From JAPOUP01 sp965203255 (GTDB taxonomy: Bacteria; Pseudomonadota; Alphaproteobacteria; Rhodobacterales; Rhodobacteraceae): a stretch of DNA of 64,000 nucleotides. Position numbers and translations under genes: made by a program. How positions within the stretch are numbered: position 1 is the first letter of the stretch; the number at the start of each line of letters is the position of its first letter. The stretch is from assembly GCA_965203255.1 (NCBI GenBank), contig OZ241882.1, positions 5,518,001 to 5,582,000 of the forward strand. The letters run 5' to 3'. Shown here piece by piece: positions 8,716 to 16,888 of the stretch. A model generated the notes under the pieces. The model searched no databases, was not told where the DNA came from, and worked only from the letters and a program-made list of their open reading frames with translations.

Positions 8716-10426
8716 CTTATGAGACCTTACAGGTCAAGTGCCCTTTTTCAAAACCTCACATCGGCGTCCCTCCCTCCGTCGGGGGGGCGGCTTCCGTGCC
8801 ACCGGGGAAGTCCAGACAGAACGTCGCGGTTCCATGACGCGCTCAACGACGCGTCCAGCCTCTTATCCGGTTCGGTTGGCCGGTGCCGGCCCCGTGACCA
8901 TTATGCCCGATTCGGGCGGTGCGACGTTCCGGGGGGGGGCGGGACCCATCTGAAATGAACGGTGCCGCTTCCTGCGGCGAACCAGGCCCCTGCACGGTCA
9001 CACGCCCTGCCCGGGTTCCCCGGAGGCCCCGTCGGGCCGCCCGGGTGTTCCGTTGTTCCGTTGTTCCGTTGCCCTCCCGCTCTCAGGCCTGCGACAGGAC
9101 GGCGCCCTCCGGCACCAGGCCGGTGGTGGCGAACCTCCACAGCGCCACCAGAAGCTTACGGGCCAGCGCCACGATCCCCCGCCTGCGCGAACGTCCGTCG
9201 CGGGCGCTCACGTAATCCCGGAACCACGCCGAGAGGGCGCTGTCGGGCTGGTGGCGCAGCCAGCGCCAGGCCATCTGCACCAGGTGCTTTCGCAGCATCG
9301 CGCCGCCCGCCTTGCTGATCCCCTGGTCGTTGTCGACGCCCCCGCTCGCGAAGGGCACCGGCGCCAGGCCCGCGAGGCTGGCCAGCTGCCGCCGGTTGCG
9401 CAGCTCCCGGTAGAAGAGCTCGCCGCCCAGCATCAGCGCGTCGTTCGGGCCGATCCCGCGCAGCCGGACCAGCGTCGCCGCGTGGTGGGCGTCCGCCGGC
9501 GCCGCCCGCGGTCTGTCAACGGGCGGAGCGGCCTCCTTCCCGGCGGCGTCCGCGCGGAGGCCGTCGAGGGCCCGGGCCGACGCCTCCAGCATCTCCATCT
9601 TCCTCGCCTCGACAGCCTTGAGTTCCGCGCGCACCAGCTCCAGCCGGTCGAGGATGCCCTTGATCTCGGCCAGCAGCTCCGGCGGCAGCGGCTCCCCGTA
9701 GCCGGTCTCCATCCCGCCGAGCCGCTCACGGAACCCCGGCCGCGCCGGATCCCCGGCCAACACCCCGTGCAGCCTCAGGAGCCCGTCGACGGAGTTCGAG
9801 AGGCGGCGGCGCTCCTGCACCAGACGCTCCCGCCGGCGCAGCAGCCGCTTCCTGTCCTCCTCCGCGACCGTTGGCACACGCACCCGCGACATCGCGTCCC
9901 GGTCGCCGCCGTCCCACGCCCTGAGCGCCCGGACCATCCGGCGGGCGTCGATCCGGTCCGTCTTCACCTTCTTTTTCCTCCGCACCACCTCGAGGCTCGC
10001 GGGGTCGCAGACAACCACCTCGACATCCTCCCCCTCCAGCCGCCGGGCCAGCCAGAAGCCCTCGTAACCGGCCTCGTACACAAGCATCACCCGGACATCG
10101 CCGCCGGTCGCCGCCCGCTCCCGCGCCCGCCCGAGCCTGCCCAGGAGCCCATCAACGTCCTGCGGCGCCAGCCTGTGGATGCCGGCCCTCGACGTGTCGG
10201 ACGGATCGCCCACCGCGAGGATCCAGCTCCTGCCGCTCACTTCCAGAGCCGCGTAGACCGTGGTAACGTTCCCCTCGAAAGGGGTTTTCGAATCAGTCAT
10301 CTTTCTCTCCTTTCACTCGGCGGGGGTTGCCGTCTCGCGGCCCCCCGCCACAACATGCTGTCTTCCTGTCAACACCCTGCACCGAATCACCCGCGAAGGC
10401 AAACGGCGGCCCGTCCCATGGCATCT
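8716..10426 (-). mobile_element. IS1111-type (IS110 family) element B, copy 1
   Basis: The element is 1711 bp and nearly identical to copy 2 at 26978-28687; the only difference I saw is one G in the run near 8790. It starts CTTATGAGACC and ends GGCATCT and is flanked by CT on both sides, so a CT core is duplicated at the junctions. The transposase is on the minus strand with a short 5' non-coding end (126 bp) and a long 3' non-coding end (367 bp), the arrangement of the IS1111 subgroup, whose guide RNA lies at the 3' end (8716-9082). Confidence 0.88.
9083..10300 (-). CDS. IS1111-type transposase (element B, copy 1)
   Basis: A 405-residue IS110/IS1111-family recombinase. It begins MTDSKTPFEGNVTTVYAALEVSGRSWILAVGD; the first acidic position is Glu within LEVS, as is common in this subgroup. 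It continues LVYEAGYEGFWLARRL (Glu) and KTDRIDARRMVRAL (D-x-x-D). The C-terminal Tnp_20 domain follows (LRGIGPNDALMLGGELFYRELRNRRQLASLAGLAPVPFASGG), with the subgroup's typical MLRKHLVQMAWRWLRHQPDSALSAWF. It is complete and appears functional. Long open frames on the opposite strand are GC-driven shadows. Confidence 0.92.
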   Translation of the reverse strand: MTDSKTPFEGNVTTVYAALEVSGRSWILAVGDPSDTSRAGIHRLAPQDVDGLLGRLGRARERAATGGDVRVMLVYEAGYEGFWLARRLEGEDVEVVVCDPASLEVVRRKKKVKTDRIDARRMVRALRAWDGGDRDAMSRVRVPTVAEEDRKRLLRRRERLVQERRRLSNSVDGLLRLHGVLAGDPARPGFRERLGGMETGYGEPLPPELLAEIKGILDRLELVRAELKAVEARKMEMLEASARALDGLRADAAGKEAAPPVDRPRAAPADAHHAATLVRLRGIGPNDALMLGGELFYRELRNRRQLASLAGLAPVPFASGGVDNDQGISKAGGAMLRKHLVQMAWRWLRHQPDSALSAWFRDYVSARDGRSRRRGIVALARKLLVALWRFATTGLVPEGAVLSQA

Positions 10427-11117
10427 GTACCAACGGCTCCGGGAGAGGGGAAAGCCCCACAAAGTCGCCCCCGTCGCCGTCATGCGCAGGCTGGTCGTGA
10501 CCGCCAGCGCCCTTCTCCGCGACCGCCGGATGTGGGAGGACCGGACGGCGGCCGCCGCCTGACGGCAGGCCGGACCGCGTCCGTCCGGCACCGAAAGCGA
10601 ATCACCGGCGGGCCGGCCGGGGTCTCCCCGGCGGGCCCTTCGGCGCGCCCGGACGCCGCCGCCTGTGGGGAACGCTGTGGAAAGGTCCGGGACAGCCGGA
10701 CACGGAACCGCGGAAAAACCGGGAAAAAGTCGGAAAAAAGCCGGATCCGGGCTTGATTTCCAACATGGATGCTGTCGGGTCTGGCGCTGAGCCAGCTGTG
10801 CCTGCAGGGCCATGGCAACAGCCTGCTGACGGTCGTCACCACGCCCACCCGGGTCCGGAAGCGCGTCTTTGATCTTCCCGGAGTGAGGCCGGACCGGGAC
10901 GTTTCCATAAGGATGACAGGCTGACCGACGGCCCTAGGGCCGGAAAACCCATGAAAACCAGTAGGATGGCTCCGAAAAATCGCTTTCGCACCCCCCTGAA
11001 GTTCCGCCTAAAGCGATTGACCTACATACCGATTAACATCAGTAACCCGATGAGCCAGATACTTGCTTAGCCAAAGCTGCAATCTGTCCAGAAATCCCCG
11101 ACGACGGACAGTCCATC

Positions 11118-11541
11118 ACGGCATCCCGGTTCAGCGCTGCTGGGCCCACAAGATGCACAAGATGCACAAGATGCACAACATCCTCAACAAGGTCCGCAAA
11201 GCCGACCACGACGCCGTCAAGGCCGATGTCCACGCCGTCATGAATGCACCCAACCGTCGCTCGGTCGGGAGCGCCGCGCACCGCCTCGCCGACCGCTGGG
11301 AGCCCGCCTACCCCAAGGCCGTCGCCTGCCTGCGCGACGATCTGCTCACCTGCTTCCGCTACAAGACCCTTGCCGAGCAAAAGCAGGTCAGAACCAACAA
11401 CGCCATCGAACGACGGTTCCGAGAGGTCCGACTCCGAACCCGGCCCATGGGAACGTTCCAGGACAAATCCTCAATGGACCGCATTGAAAACAAATCTCAG
11501 GGAATCAGTACCCCGCTCTACCTGACACATAACTCTCGACG
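11118..11541 (+). pseudogene. IS256-family transposase, C-terminal relic
   Basis: The frame reads HGIPVQRCWAHK, then NILNKVRKADHDAVKADVHAVMNAPNRRSVGSAAHRLADRWEPAYPKAVACLRDDLLTCFRYKTLAEQKQVRTNNAIERRFREVRLRTRPMGTFQDKSSMDRI. This is the C-terminal third of a Mutator/IS256 DDE transposase, including the catalytic Glu in NAIERRFREVR. Between them a 9-bp unit (AAGATGCAC) is repeated three times, giving KMHKMHKMH. After SMDRI a short deletion leads to ENKSQGISTPLYLTHNS. No N-terminal part is adjacent; a complementary N-terminal relic lies at 30238-30900. Confidence 0.8.
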
Positions 11542-11577
11542 TCACCTGAGGTGGCATCGGCTTGCTTCACCTTTCAC

Positions 11578-11608
11578 TATAATCTATGGTTACAATTAAA
11601 CATATTGT
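11578..11608 (+). promoter_or_regulatory. Candidate promoter/operator of the catabolic operon
   Basis: In an AT-rich patch between the IS256 relic and the first operon gene there is a consensus -10 hexamer TATAAT (11578-11583). A 17-bp palindrome follows, ACAAT-7 bases-ATTGT (11592-11608). No convincing -35 box is correctly spaced, which would suit an activator-dependent promoter. The operon-encoded IclR protein is the natural candidate ligand, but this is inference. Confidence 0.35.
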
Positions 11609-11636
11609 TCAAATGGGAACAGTAGGGGTGTTCGCC

Positions 11637-11936
11637 ATGTTAGATCCACCCAATTGGATGGTTTCGCGTACCGAATTGAAGGACCGGTTTCCGCTCGATG
11701 TGCAGTCGCGGGGCAGGGAACTGACCGCGGATGAACAGGCCCTAGCGGATGCGCTCGAGGCAATCTTCTCAAAAGGAATTCACGACATGGAAGCCGTTGC
11801 AAGCGAGCTTACCGCGGCGGCTGTTCCACCGCCCGACAGTGGTGCTGAATGGACTGCCGAAAGTCTGGCCCAGCGGCTCGCGGCCATCAATGCCGAAATT
11901 GACAAGGCCTTTGAAGAGAACGGCTATGGCGCTTGA
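11637..11936 (+). CDS. Small protein at the head of the catabolic operon
   Basis: A 99-residue protein starting MLDPPNWMVSRTELKDRFPLDVQSRGRELTADEQALADALEAIFSKG and ending AAINAEIDKAFEENGYGA. The start is chosen for the GTAGGGG stretch upstream; starts at 11586 or 11613 are possible. It is largely helical, acidic and without signal or membrane segment. Small proteins with a recombinase-like helix-turn-helix fold are seen beside Rieske oxygenase genes, and this may be one, but I cannot assign it firmly. Its end overlaps the ATPase start by 11 bases, so it belongs to the operon. Confidence 0.6.
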   Translation: MLDPPNWMVSRTELKDRFPLDVQSRGRELTADEQALADALEAIFSKGIHDMEAVASELTAAAVPPPDSGAEWTAESLAQRLAAINAEIDKAFEENGYGA

Positions 11937-12705
11937 GTTCCGGTCGGTCACCAAGGAATTCAATTCCGATGCGGCTGGCGGCACCCTAGTGGCGGTCAAG
12001 GACATCAATTTCAGCGCATCCGATGGCGAGTTCGTCGCTGTTGTCGGCCCGTCCGGCTGCGGCAAGAGCACCATCCTCAACATGACGGCGGGTCTGTATC
12101 AGCCCACCAGCGGAGAGGTCTGGGTGTCCGGCGAAAGGGTCCTGAAACCGAATTCCCATGTCGGATTCATGTTACAGAAGGACCTGTTGCTGCCCTGGCG
12201 GACGATTGAGGCCAACGTCGCCTTCGGACTTGAATCGCGTGGATTTTCGAGAAGGCAGTGCCGGGAAATCGCCCGTGCCAGGCTGGATGAGTGCCACCTG
12301 CACGGATTTGGCGACTACTATCCCTACCAGCTCTCTGGCGGCATGCGGCAGCGCGCGGCTCTCTCCCGCACGCTGGCGATTGAGCCGGACGTCATTTTGC
12401 TGGACGAGCCCTTTTCCGCCCTTGATGCGCAGACCAAGATCATCATCCAGCGCAATTTTGCCGAGACGATTGAGCAGGAGAAAATCACCGCGCTGCTCAT
12501 CACCCACGATCTGGCAGAAGCGGCCTTCATGGCTGATCGCATCATTGTTCTGAGCGAACGCCCCGGAACGGTGTTGGCCGAAATCGCCGTTGAGCTTCCG
12601 GATCGCGGCAATCCGACGGCGCGCCGACAGAACCCGAGGATCAGCGAATATATCAACCAGCTCTTTGAGCTCCTGAAACTGCAGGATGCCGAAGAAATCG
12701 CGTGA
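11926..12705 (+). CDS. ABC transporter ATP-binding protein (second importer)
   Basis: A 259-residue ATPase starting MALEFRSVTKEF. It has Walker A GPSGCGKST, Q-loop MLQKDLLLPW, signature QLSGGMRQRAALSRTLAI, Walker B VILLDEPFSALD and switch His LLITHDLAEAA. The LLLPW after the Q-loop places it with nitrate/taurine/aromatic sulfonate importers. It overlaps the preceding small gene and is followed by the binding-protein gene, so it forms a transporter cassette with 12737 and 13767. It presumably imports the substrate of the downstream Rieske pathway. Confidence 0.93.
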   Translation: MALEFRSVTKEFNSDAAGGTLVAVKDINFSASDGEFVAVVGPSGCGKSTILNMTAGLYQPTSGEVWVSGERVLKPNSHVGFMLQKDLLLPWRTIEANVAFGLESRGFSRRQCREIARARLDECHLHGFGDYYPYQLSGGMRQRAALSRTLAIEPDVILLDEPFSALDAQTKIIIQRNFAETIEQEKITALLITHDLAEAAFMADRIIVLSERPGTVLAEIAVELPDRGNPTARRQNPRISEYINQLFELLKLQDAEEIA

Positions 12706-12736
12706 AACCCAAATACAAGGACTGAGGGAGAATACG

Positions 12737-13708
12737 ATGAAAAATGCAATCCGAATGACGTTGGTCGCGGTGGCCCTGTCCGTGATGGCGGGCGTTTCGT
12801 TCGCTGAGGAGAAGATAACCTACCTGTTTCCGGCACCGGATTTCCTACCGGCCTTTGCGCCGTTCCAGCTGGCCATGGCCAAGGGCTATTACAAGGATGT
12901 CGGCCTTGACGTGACCTTCCAGGTCGGCAAGGGTGGTGCGGATGTTGCCAAACAGGTCGGTGTCGGCAATGCCGATCTCGGCGGCGGCATTGGCGATACG
13001 GCGATCATCGTCCGGGCCAACGGCATACCGGTCAAAGGTGTCGCGGTTCTCGGCGACAAGGCACTGACTCAGATCAACTGGCGCAAGGACGCCGGTATCA
13101 ATTCCGCCGCCGATCTGAAAGGCAAGTCGATTGGCGTTTTGTCCTTCCAGGATACCACTTACTACAATCTGCTCGCTTATCTTGCGAACGTCGGCCTGAC
13201 GAAGGACGACGCCGATATACAGGCGGTTGGTCCGGGTGGCATCATAAAGCTGATGATCTCCGGCGACATCCAGGCCATGTCCGGCGTTCCGGAGTGGGCA
13301 GGTGCGATCCGCGCTGCCGGGGTTGAGGTCGAAACCACACCGATCAACGACATTTTCCCGGCCATGGCGCAGGCCATCATAGCCTCCGACAAGACCATCG
13401 AAGAGCGGCCCGACATGGTGCGGAACTTCGTCCAGGCGACGATCCGCGGTTACAAGGACGTTCTTGCCGATCCCGAGCGGGCCGCCAAGGACTATGTCGC
13501 CGCTGTGCCGCAGCATGAAGGCAAGGAAAAGGCCATCGAAGGTATCATGCGCACCTATATCGATCTGGTCTACGGTGACAACGTCGACACATTCGGCACG
13601 TTCGTTGAAGCCCGGTTGAAGGCCGTTCAGGACTTCTACATCGAGAACGAAATCGTCCGTGAGGCGGTGCCAATTGCCGACACCTACACCAACGCTTTCG
13701 TAAACTAG
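12737..13708 (+). CDS. ABC transporter substrate-binding protein (NMT1-like, second importer)
   Basis: A 323-residue periplasmic protein. The ATG at 12737 follows GAGGGAGAA and gives a clean signal peptide (MKNAIRMTLVAVALSVMAGVSFA). The body shows ITYLFPAPDFLPAFAPFQLAMAKGYYKDVGLDVTFQVGKGGADVAKQVGVGNADLGGGIGDTAIIVRANGIPVKGV, then DLKGKSIGVLSFQDTTYYNLLAYLANVGL, typical of the NMT1/SsuA fold. It has the same length as the binding protein at 1916 but is clearly divergent in sequence. The likely ligand is an aromatic or N-heterocyclic acid given the downstream enzymes; this is inference. Confidence 0.9.
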   Translation: MKNAIRMTLVAVALSVMAGVSFAEEKITYLFPAPDFLPAFAPFQLAMAKGYYKDVGLDVTFQVGKGGADVAKQVGVGNADLGGGIGDTAIIVRANGIPVKGVAVLGDKALTQINWRKDAGINSAADLKGKSIGVLSFQDTTYYNLLAYLANVGLTKDDADIQAVGPGGIIKLMISGDIQAMSGVPEWAGAIRAAGVEVETTPINDIFPAMAQAIIASDKTIEERPDMVRNFVQATIRGYKDVLADPERAAKDYVAAVPQHEGKEKAIEGIMRTYIDLVYGDNVDTFGTFVEARLKAVQDFYIENEIVREAVPIADTYTNAFVN

Positions 13709-13716
13709 GAACCGTT

Positions 13717-13743
13717 GTGGATGCTCCACACAGGAGCATCCAC
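13717..13743 (+). promoter_or_regulatory. Intercistronic hairpin after the binding-protein gene
   Basis: GTGGATGCTCC pairs perfectly with GGAGCATCCAC across the 5-base loop ACACA, only 8 bases after the binding-protein stop. There is no U-tract, so it is more likely an mRNA-stabilising or attenuating stem than a full terminator. Confidence 0.65.
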
Positions 13744-13766
13744 GCGCCAAATGGGTTCATCCGCCG

Positions 13767-14528
13767 ATGAAAAACGCGCCATTGCTGATGACGATTGCCG
13801 TCGCTCTTGCGTTTCTGGTGGCTTGGGAACTGCTGCCGCCGGCACTTGGCGTACCTCGTTACATCATTCCGACAGCTAGCCAGTGTATGGCAGAACTGTT
13901 GCGCATGATCAGGCTCGACAATCTTGTCGAACACACGTTCTCAACCTTCATCATGACGCTGATTGGTTTCGGCATCGGCAGTTTTCTCGGCGCCGCGATC
14001 GGCTACGTGCTTGGCCTGTCACTGTTCTGGGAAAAGGTTCTTTCGCCCTATATCCTGGCGCTGCAGATCGCCCCGAAGGTGGCCTTTGCACCGCTTTTCA
14101 TCATGTGGTTCGGATTTACATTCTGGCCCAAGCTGCTGGTGACCATCCTGATCGTGTTTTTCCCGATCCTCGTCAATGTGCTTCAGGCCATGAAGACGGT
14201 GGACCGGGACATCATCAATCTGGCGCGTGCCTATAATCTCACGCGTTTCGAAATCTTCCGGAAAATCCAGTTTCCGTCGACCCTGCCGTCGCTGCTGGCC
14301 GGCTTGCGCATCGGATCGACCCTGGCGGTGATCGGCGTCACCGTGGGCGAACTCGTCGGCGGCAATTCCGGGCTCGGATTCCTCATTTCCTACGGCGAAG
14401 GACAGGCCAATGCGGCTATGGTCTTCAACGCCATTTTGCTGCTGACGCTGATTGGCATCGCCCTCTATTCGGCCGTAGCCTATTTCGAGACCCGGCTGTT
14501 TCACTACATCCCAAAAGCGGAGACATGA
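13767..14528 (+). CDS. ABC transporter permease (second importer)
   Basis: A 253-residue permease with about six membrane helices. The first is PLLMTIAVALAFLVAWELLPPALG, followed by the periplasmic motif PRYIIPTASQCMAELLRM. The cytoplasmic coupling loop INLARAYNLTRFEIFRKIQFPSTLPSLLAGLRIGSTLAVIGVTVGELVGGNSGLGFLI matches the BPD_transp_1 family. It is the only permease of this importer, so it probably works as a homodimer. It ends one base before the cupin gene start and is translationally linked to it. Confidence 0.92.
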   Translation: MKNAPLLMTIAVALAFLVAWELLPPALGVPRYIIPTASQCMAELLRMIRLDNLVEHTFSTFIMTLIGFGIGSFLGAAIGYVLGLSLFWEKVLSPYILALQIAPKVAFAPLFIMWFGFTFWPKLLVTILIVFFPILVNVLQAMKTVDRDIINLARAYNLTRFEIFRKIQFPSTLPSLLAGLRIGSTLAVIGVTVGELVGGNSGLGFLISYGEGQANAAMVFNAILLLTLIGIALYSAVAYFETRLFHYIPKAET

Positions 14529-14529
14529 C

Positions 14530-15075
14530 ATGAACGAGCACTCTAACGTTGCCAAAATAGATCCGTCCGACGTTAACATCCCGGAGGGCATGTCTCTTGC
14601 CGACTGGATCGAAAGCCGCGTCGCACGTTACGAGACGCGCAAACTTGACTGGAACGCCCTAAAGTTTCAGGCCGATTACGATCCCAAATACAGACGCGCC
14701 CAGATGCGCTATATGGGGACCGGTGCAACCGGCGTGAAATCCGACTCTGATGTTGTGCCTGCCGAGCATTTCACTTTTTCGACCATGGTGCTTCCGGCCG
14801 GTTGCGAGGGCCCGTCGCACATCCACACGGATGCTGAGGAAGTGTTTTTCATTCTTCGCGGCCACAAGATCCGCCTGTTCATCGAACATCAGGGCCAGAC
14901 CGTCGAAACCGTGCTGACTGAACGCGATCTCATTTCCGTGCCTCCGGGTGTATACCGCGGTCTCGTCAATGAAGGCATGGAAGAGGCGCTGATGTGTGTG
15001 ATGATCGGCAACCCCAAGCCGGTGACGCCGAACTATCCCGAAGATCACCCGCTGGCAAAGGTCAAGCGGCCCTGA
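14530..15075 (+). CDS. Cupin-domain protein
   Basis: A 181-residue single-cupin protein. The metal-binding motif 1 is readable as G-(C)-EGPSHIHTDAEEVFFILRG (H-x-H...E), and motif 2 is degenerate (LISVPPGVYRGLVNEGMEEALMCVMIG). The N-terminal half (SLADWIESRVARYETRKLDWNALKFQADYDPKYRRAQMRYMGTGATG) is an extension not seen in minimal cupins. In aromatic operons cupins act as ring-cleavage dioxygenases or isomerases. The loss of a clear motif-2 histidine makes a structural, lyase or isomerase role possible. It lies between the importer and the oxygenase genes. Confidence 0.82.
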   Translation: MNEHSNVAKIDPSDVNIPEGMSLADWIESRVARYETRKLDWNALKFQADYDPKYRRAQMRYMGTGATGVKSDSDVVPAEHFTFSTMVLPAGCEGPSHIHTDAEEVFFILRGHKIRLFIEHQGQTVETVLTERDLISVPPGVYRGLVNEGMEEALMCVMIGNPKPVTPNYPEDHPLAKVKRP

Positions 15076-15089
15076 CAACGGAGGCTATC

Positions 15090-16133
15090 ATGGACAAGCG
15101 GGAACGCCGTCGCGCTCGCGAGGAGCGGATCAACCAGGGGCTGACAGGACGCTGGTATCCGGTGTGCAAAACGGTTGAGGTGCGCAACGACCGGCCCTAC
15201 GGCGCCATTTTGCTTGGCCGCAAGATGGTGCTGTGGCGCGACGACAACGGTGACATCCAGTGCATCGAGGATCATTGCCCGCACCGCGGCGCACCGCTGT
15301 CGCTCGGCGAGGTGCATGACGGCAAGATCGGCTGCCGTTACCACGGCATCATCATGACTGGCGAGGGTGTAATCGAGCGGGTACCGGCCATGCCCGAATG
15401 CGCATTTGAAGGCCGGAAGACTAACGCCGCATACACAACCACTGAGGTTGCTGGCGCAGTGTTTGCATTCGTCCCGGGCAAAACGCAGGAAGAGCCGCTG
15501 GCATTCGAGATTCCCGAAGAGCTTTCGGATCCCGAATGGACCGGCTTTTTGTGCACGGCCGTGTGGAACACCAACTATCGCCTAGCGCTCGACAATCTCG
15601 CCGATCCGATGCATGGCTGCTATCTCCACGCGCAATCCTTCACGCTGGCCTTCGGTGCCAAGCAGGATCTTGTCGAACTGGAAAAACTCGACAGCGGCTT
15701 CAAGGTCAGCCGTGTTGGGCAGGTGGGCGAGAATTTCGACTGGGTCGAAATGGCGGTCAATGACGGCAATATGTACTGCCGCCTCGATATTCCATATCCG
15801 CCGGCTGCTGGTCCGGGAGGACACATGCGTATCGTCGGCTTTGTTGCGCCCATCGACGAAGAGCGCTGCAAGGTCTTTTTCTGGCGACTTCGAAAGGTTC
15901 AGGGAGCAGAGCGCGAGGCCTGGCGCTTTTTGTATCGCGCAAAACTCGAACCGCGGCATTGGCATGTCCTCGAACAGGACCGGATCATGCTGGAGGGCAT
16001 GACGCCGGATGCGGGCAAACGCGATATGCTCTATCAGCACGATTTGGGTGTTTCGCGGATCCGTCAGATCCTAATGAAGGCCGCCGACGAGCAGCTTGAC
16101 GCCGAAGATGCGGTGACGGAAGCAGCGGAATAG
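15090..16133 (+). CDS. Rieske non-heme iron oxygenase, alpha subunit
   Basis: A 347-residue ring-hydroxylating or O-demethylating oxygenase (VanA/phthalate oxygenase-like length). The Rieske centre ligands are Cys63/His65 (DHCPHRG) and Cys82/His85 (GCRYHG). The mononuclear iron site is DNLADPMHGCYLH, with Asp172, His175 and His180. The start at 15090 is preceded by ACGGAGG. No reductase or ferredoxin gene lies nearby, so electrons must come from a partner encoded elsewhere. The long basic N-terminus MDKRERRRAREER is unusual. It is the committed oxidative step of the operon; its substrate cannot be read from sequence alone. Confidence 0.93.
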   Translation: MDKRERRRAREERINQGLTGRWYPVCKTVEVRNDRPYGAILLGRKMVLWRDDNGDIQCIEDHCPHRGAPLSLGEVHDGKIGCRYHGIIMTGEGVIERVPAMPECAFEGRKTNAAYTTTEVAGAVFAFVPGKTQEEPLAFEIPEELSDPEWTGFLCTAVWNTNYRLALDNLADPMHGCYLHAQSFTLAFGAKQDLVELEKLDSGFKVSRVGQVGENFDWVEMAVNDGNMYCRLDIPYPPAAGPGGHMRIVGFVAPIDEERCKVFFWRLRKVQGAEREAWRFLYRAKLEPRHWHVLEQDRIMLEGMTPDAGKRDMLYQHDLGVSRIRQILMKAADEQLDAEDAVTEAAE

Positions 16134-16138
16134 CGGCG

Positions 16139-16888
16139 ATGCTGGCCGACCGCACCATTCTGGTTACCGGCGCAGCCCGGGGGCTCGGGCGGCATATTGC
16201 CCTTTCCCTCAGTAAAGACGGTGCACGGCTGATCTTGTCTGACATCGATTCCGCGGGCGTTGCGGAAACGGTCTCGTTGATCGAACAGGCTGGAGGCCGG
16301 GCGCGTTTTGTCGAGACTGATCTCGGCGGTCCCGATTCAATCACCACACTGGCCGGCAACATTGCCGACCGGGAAGGCATGCTCGATGGCCTCGTGAACA
16401 ACGGGGCCATCGCCACCGGGATTGGCGGCATAACCCATGACGAGGTCGAGATCGAGACCTGGGACCGTGTCATGGCAGTCAATGTGCGCGGCCTTTGGCT
16501 GATGGTCCGCGCGGTTGCACCGCTCTTGGAAGAATCGCCATCCGGCCGCATTGTCAACATTGCCTCCGACACCGCGCTGTGGGGTGCGCCGAATTTGCTT
16601 CCCTACGTGGCAAGTAAGGGGGCGGTCATTTCCATGACCCGCTCGCTGGCACGCGAACTCGGGCCTTCCGGCATCGGCGTCGTCGCCGTTGCGCCCGGGA
16701 TCCTGACGACAGAATCGACCGAGTATGTACCGGCCGAGCGGCACGCGCTCTATGAAGACAATCGGGCGGTTCAAGGACCCCAGGAGCCAGAGGATATCGT
16801 CGGAACTGTCGCCTTCCTCTTGAGCGAGCCCGCACTTGCGCTGACCGGACAGGTGCTGCTGGCAAATCGGGGGTTCTGCTTCACATGA
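16139..16888 (+). CDS. SDR-family oxidoreductase
   Basis: A 249-residue classical short-chain dehydrogenase. The cofactor motif is TGAARGLGRH, the NNGA motif is LVNNGAIATG, and the catalytic Ser/Tyr/Lys occur in IVNIASDTALWGAPNLLPYVASKGAVISM. Asp after beta-2 (ILSDIDSAG) predicts NAD(H). It follows the oxygenase by 5 bases and could act as a dihydrodiol or alcohol dehydrogenase on the oxygenase product. It overlaps the next gene by 4 bases (ATGA). Confidence 0.92.
   Translation: MLADRTILVTGAARGLGRHIALSLSKDGARLILSDIDSAGVAETVSLIEQAGGRARFVETDLGGPDSITTLAGNIADREGMLDGLVNNGAIATGIGGITHDEVEIETWDRVMAVNVRGLWLMVRAVAPLLEESPSGRIVNIASDTALWGAPNLLPYVASKGAVISMTRSLARELGPSGIGVVAVAPGILTTESTEYVPAERHALYEDNRAVQGPQEPEDIVGTVAFLLSEPALALTGQVLLANRGFCFT

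Larger units (their letters stand above)
7907..10562 (+). pseudogene. IS110-A transposase, split by element B
   Basis: The 5' part starts at ATG 7907: MTAIVAGIDVSKRTLNIHV with the first catalytic Asp, VMEATG with the Glu, and KTDRVDARILA with the final D-x-x-D, the RuvC-like DEDD set. The C-terminal Tnp_20 region (SVPGIGPVTAAALVAWMAELGAIGNRQAASLLGVAPFARDSG) is present up to SPDMREL at 8715. Element B interrupts there, and the frame resumes at 10427 as YQRLRERGKPHKVAPVAVMRRLVVTASALLRDRRMWEDRTAAAA and stops at 10562. The uninterrupted homologue at 43453-44397 confirms the join. Removing B restores a 314-residue transposase with intact catalytic residues, so the split is recent. Confidence 0.85.
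7587..10773 (+). mobile_element. IS110-family element A, copy 1 (interrupted by element B)
   Basis: The boundaries come from comparison with the second copy (43252-46463). Both begin CGTATGTTCAGA right after a CT and both end ACATGGATGCT, giving the CT-core junction expected of IS110 recombination. Without the inserted element B (8716-10426) it is about 1476 bp. It has a 320-bp non-coding left end before the transposase ATG and about 200 bp after the transposase stop, which is the organisation of the IS110 subgroup. Confidence 0.8.

Noticed and set aside
9053..10756. A 567-codon open frame on the plus strand opposite the IS1111-B transposase, with similar long antisense frames at 27314-28711 and 43312-45157.
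   Set aside because: These are shadows of GC-rich genes: biased P/R/A/H composition, no motifs, and the opposite strand encodes a clear transposase.
11145..11180. The 9-bp repeats as a CRISPR array.
   Set aside because: Three contiguous short copies without spacers, inside a transposase relic.
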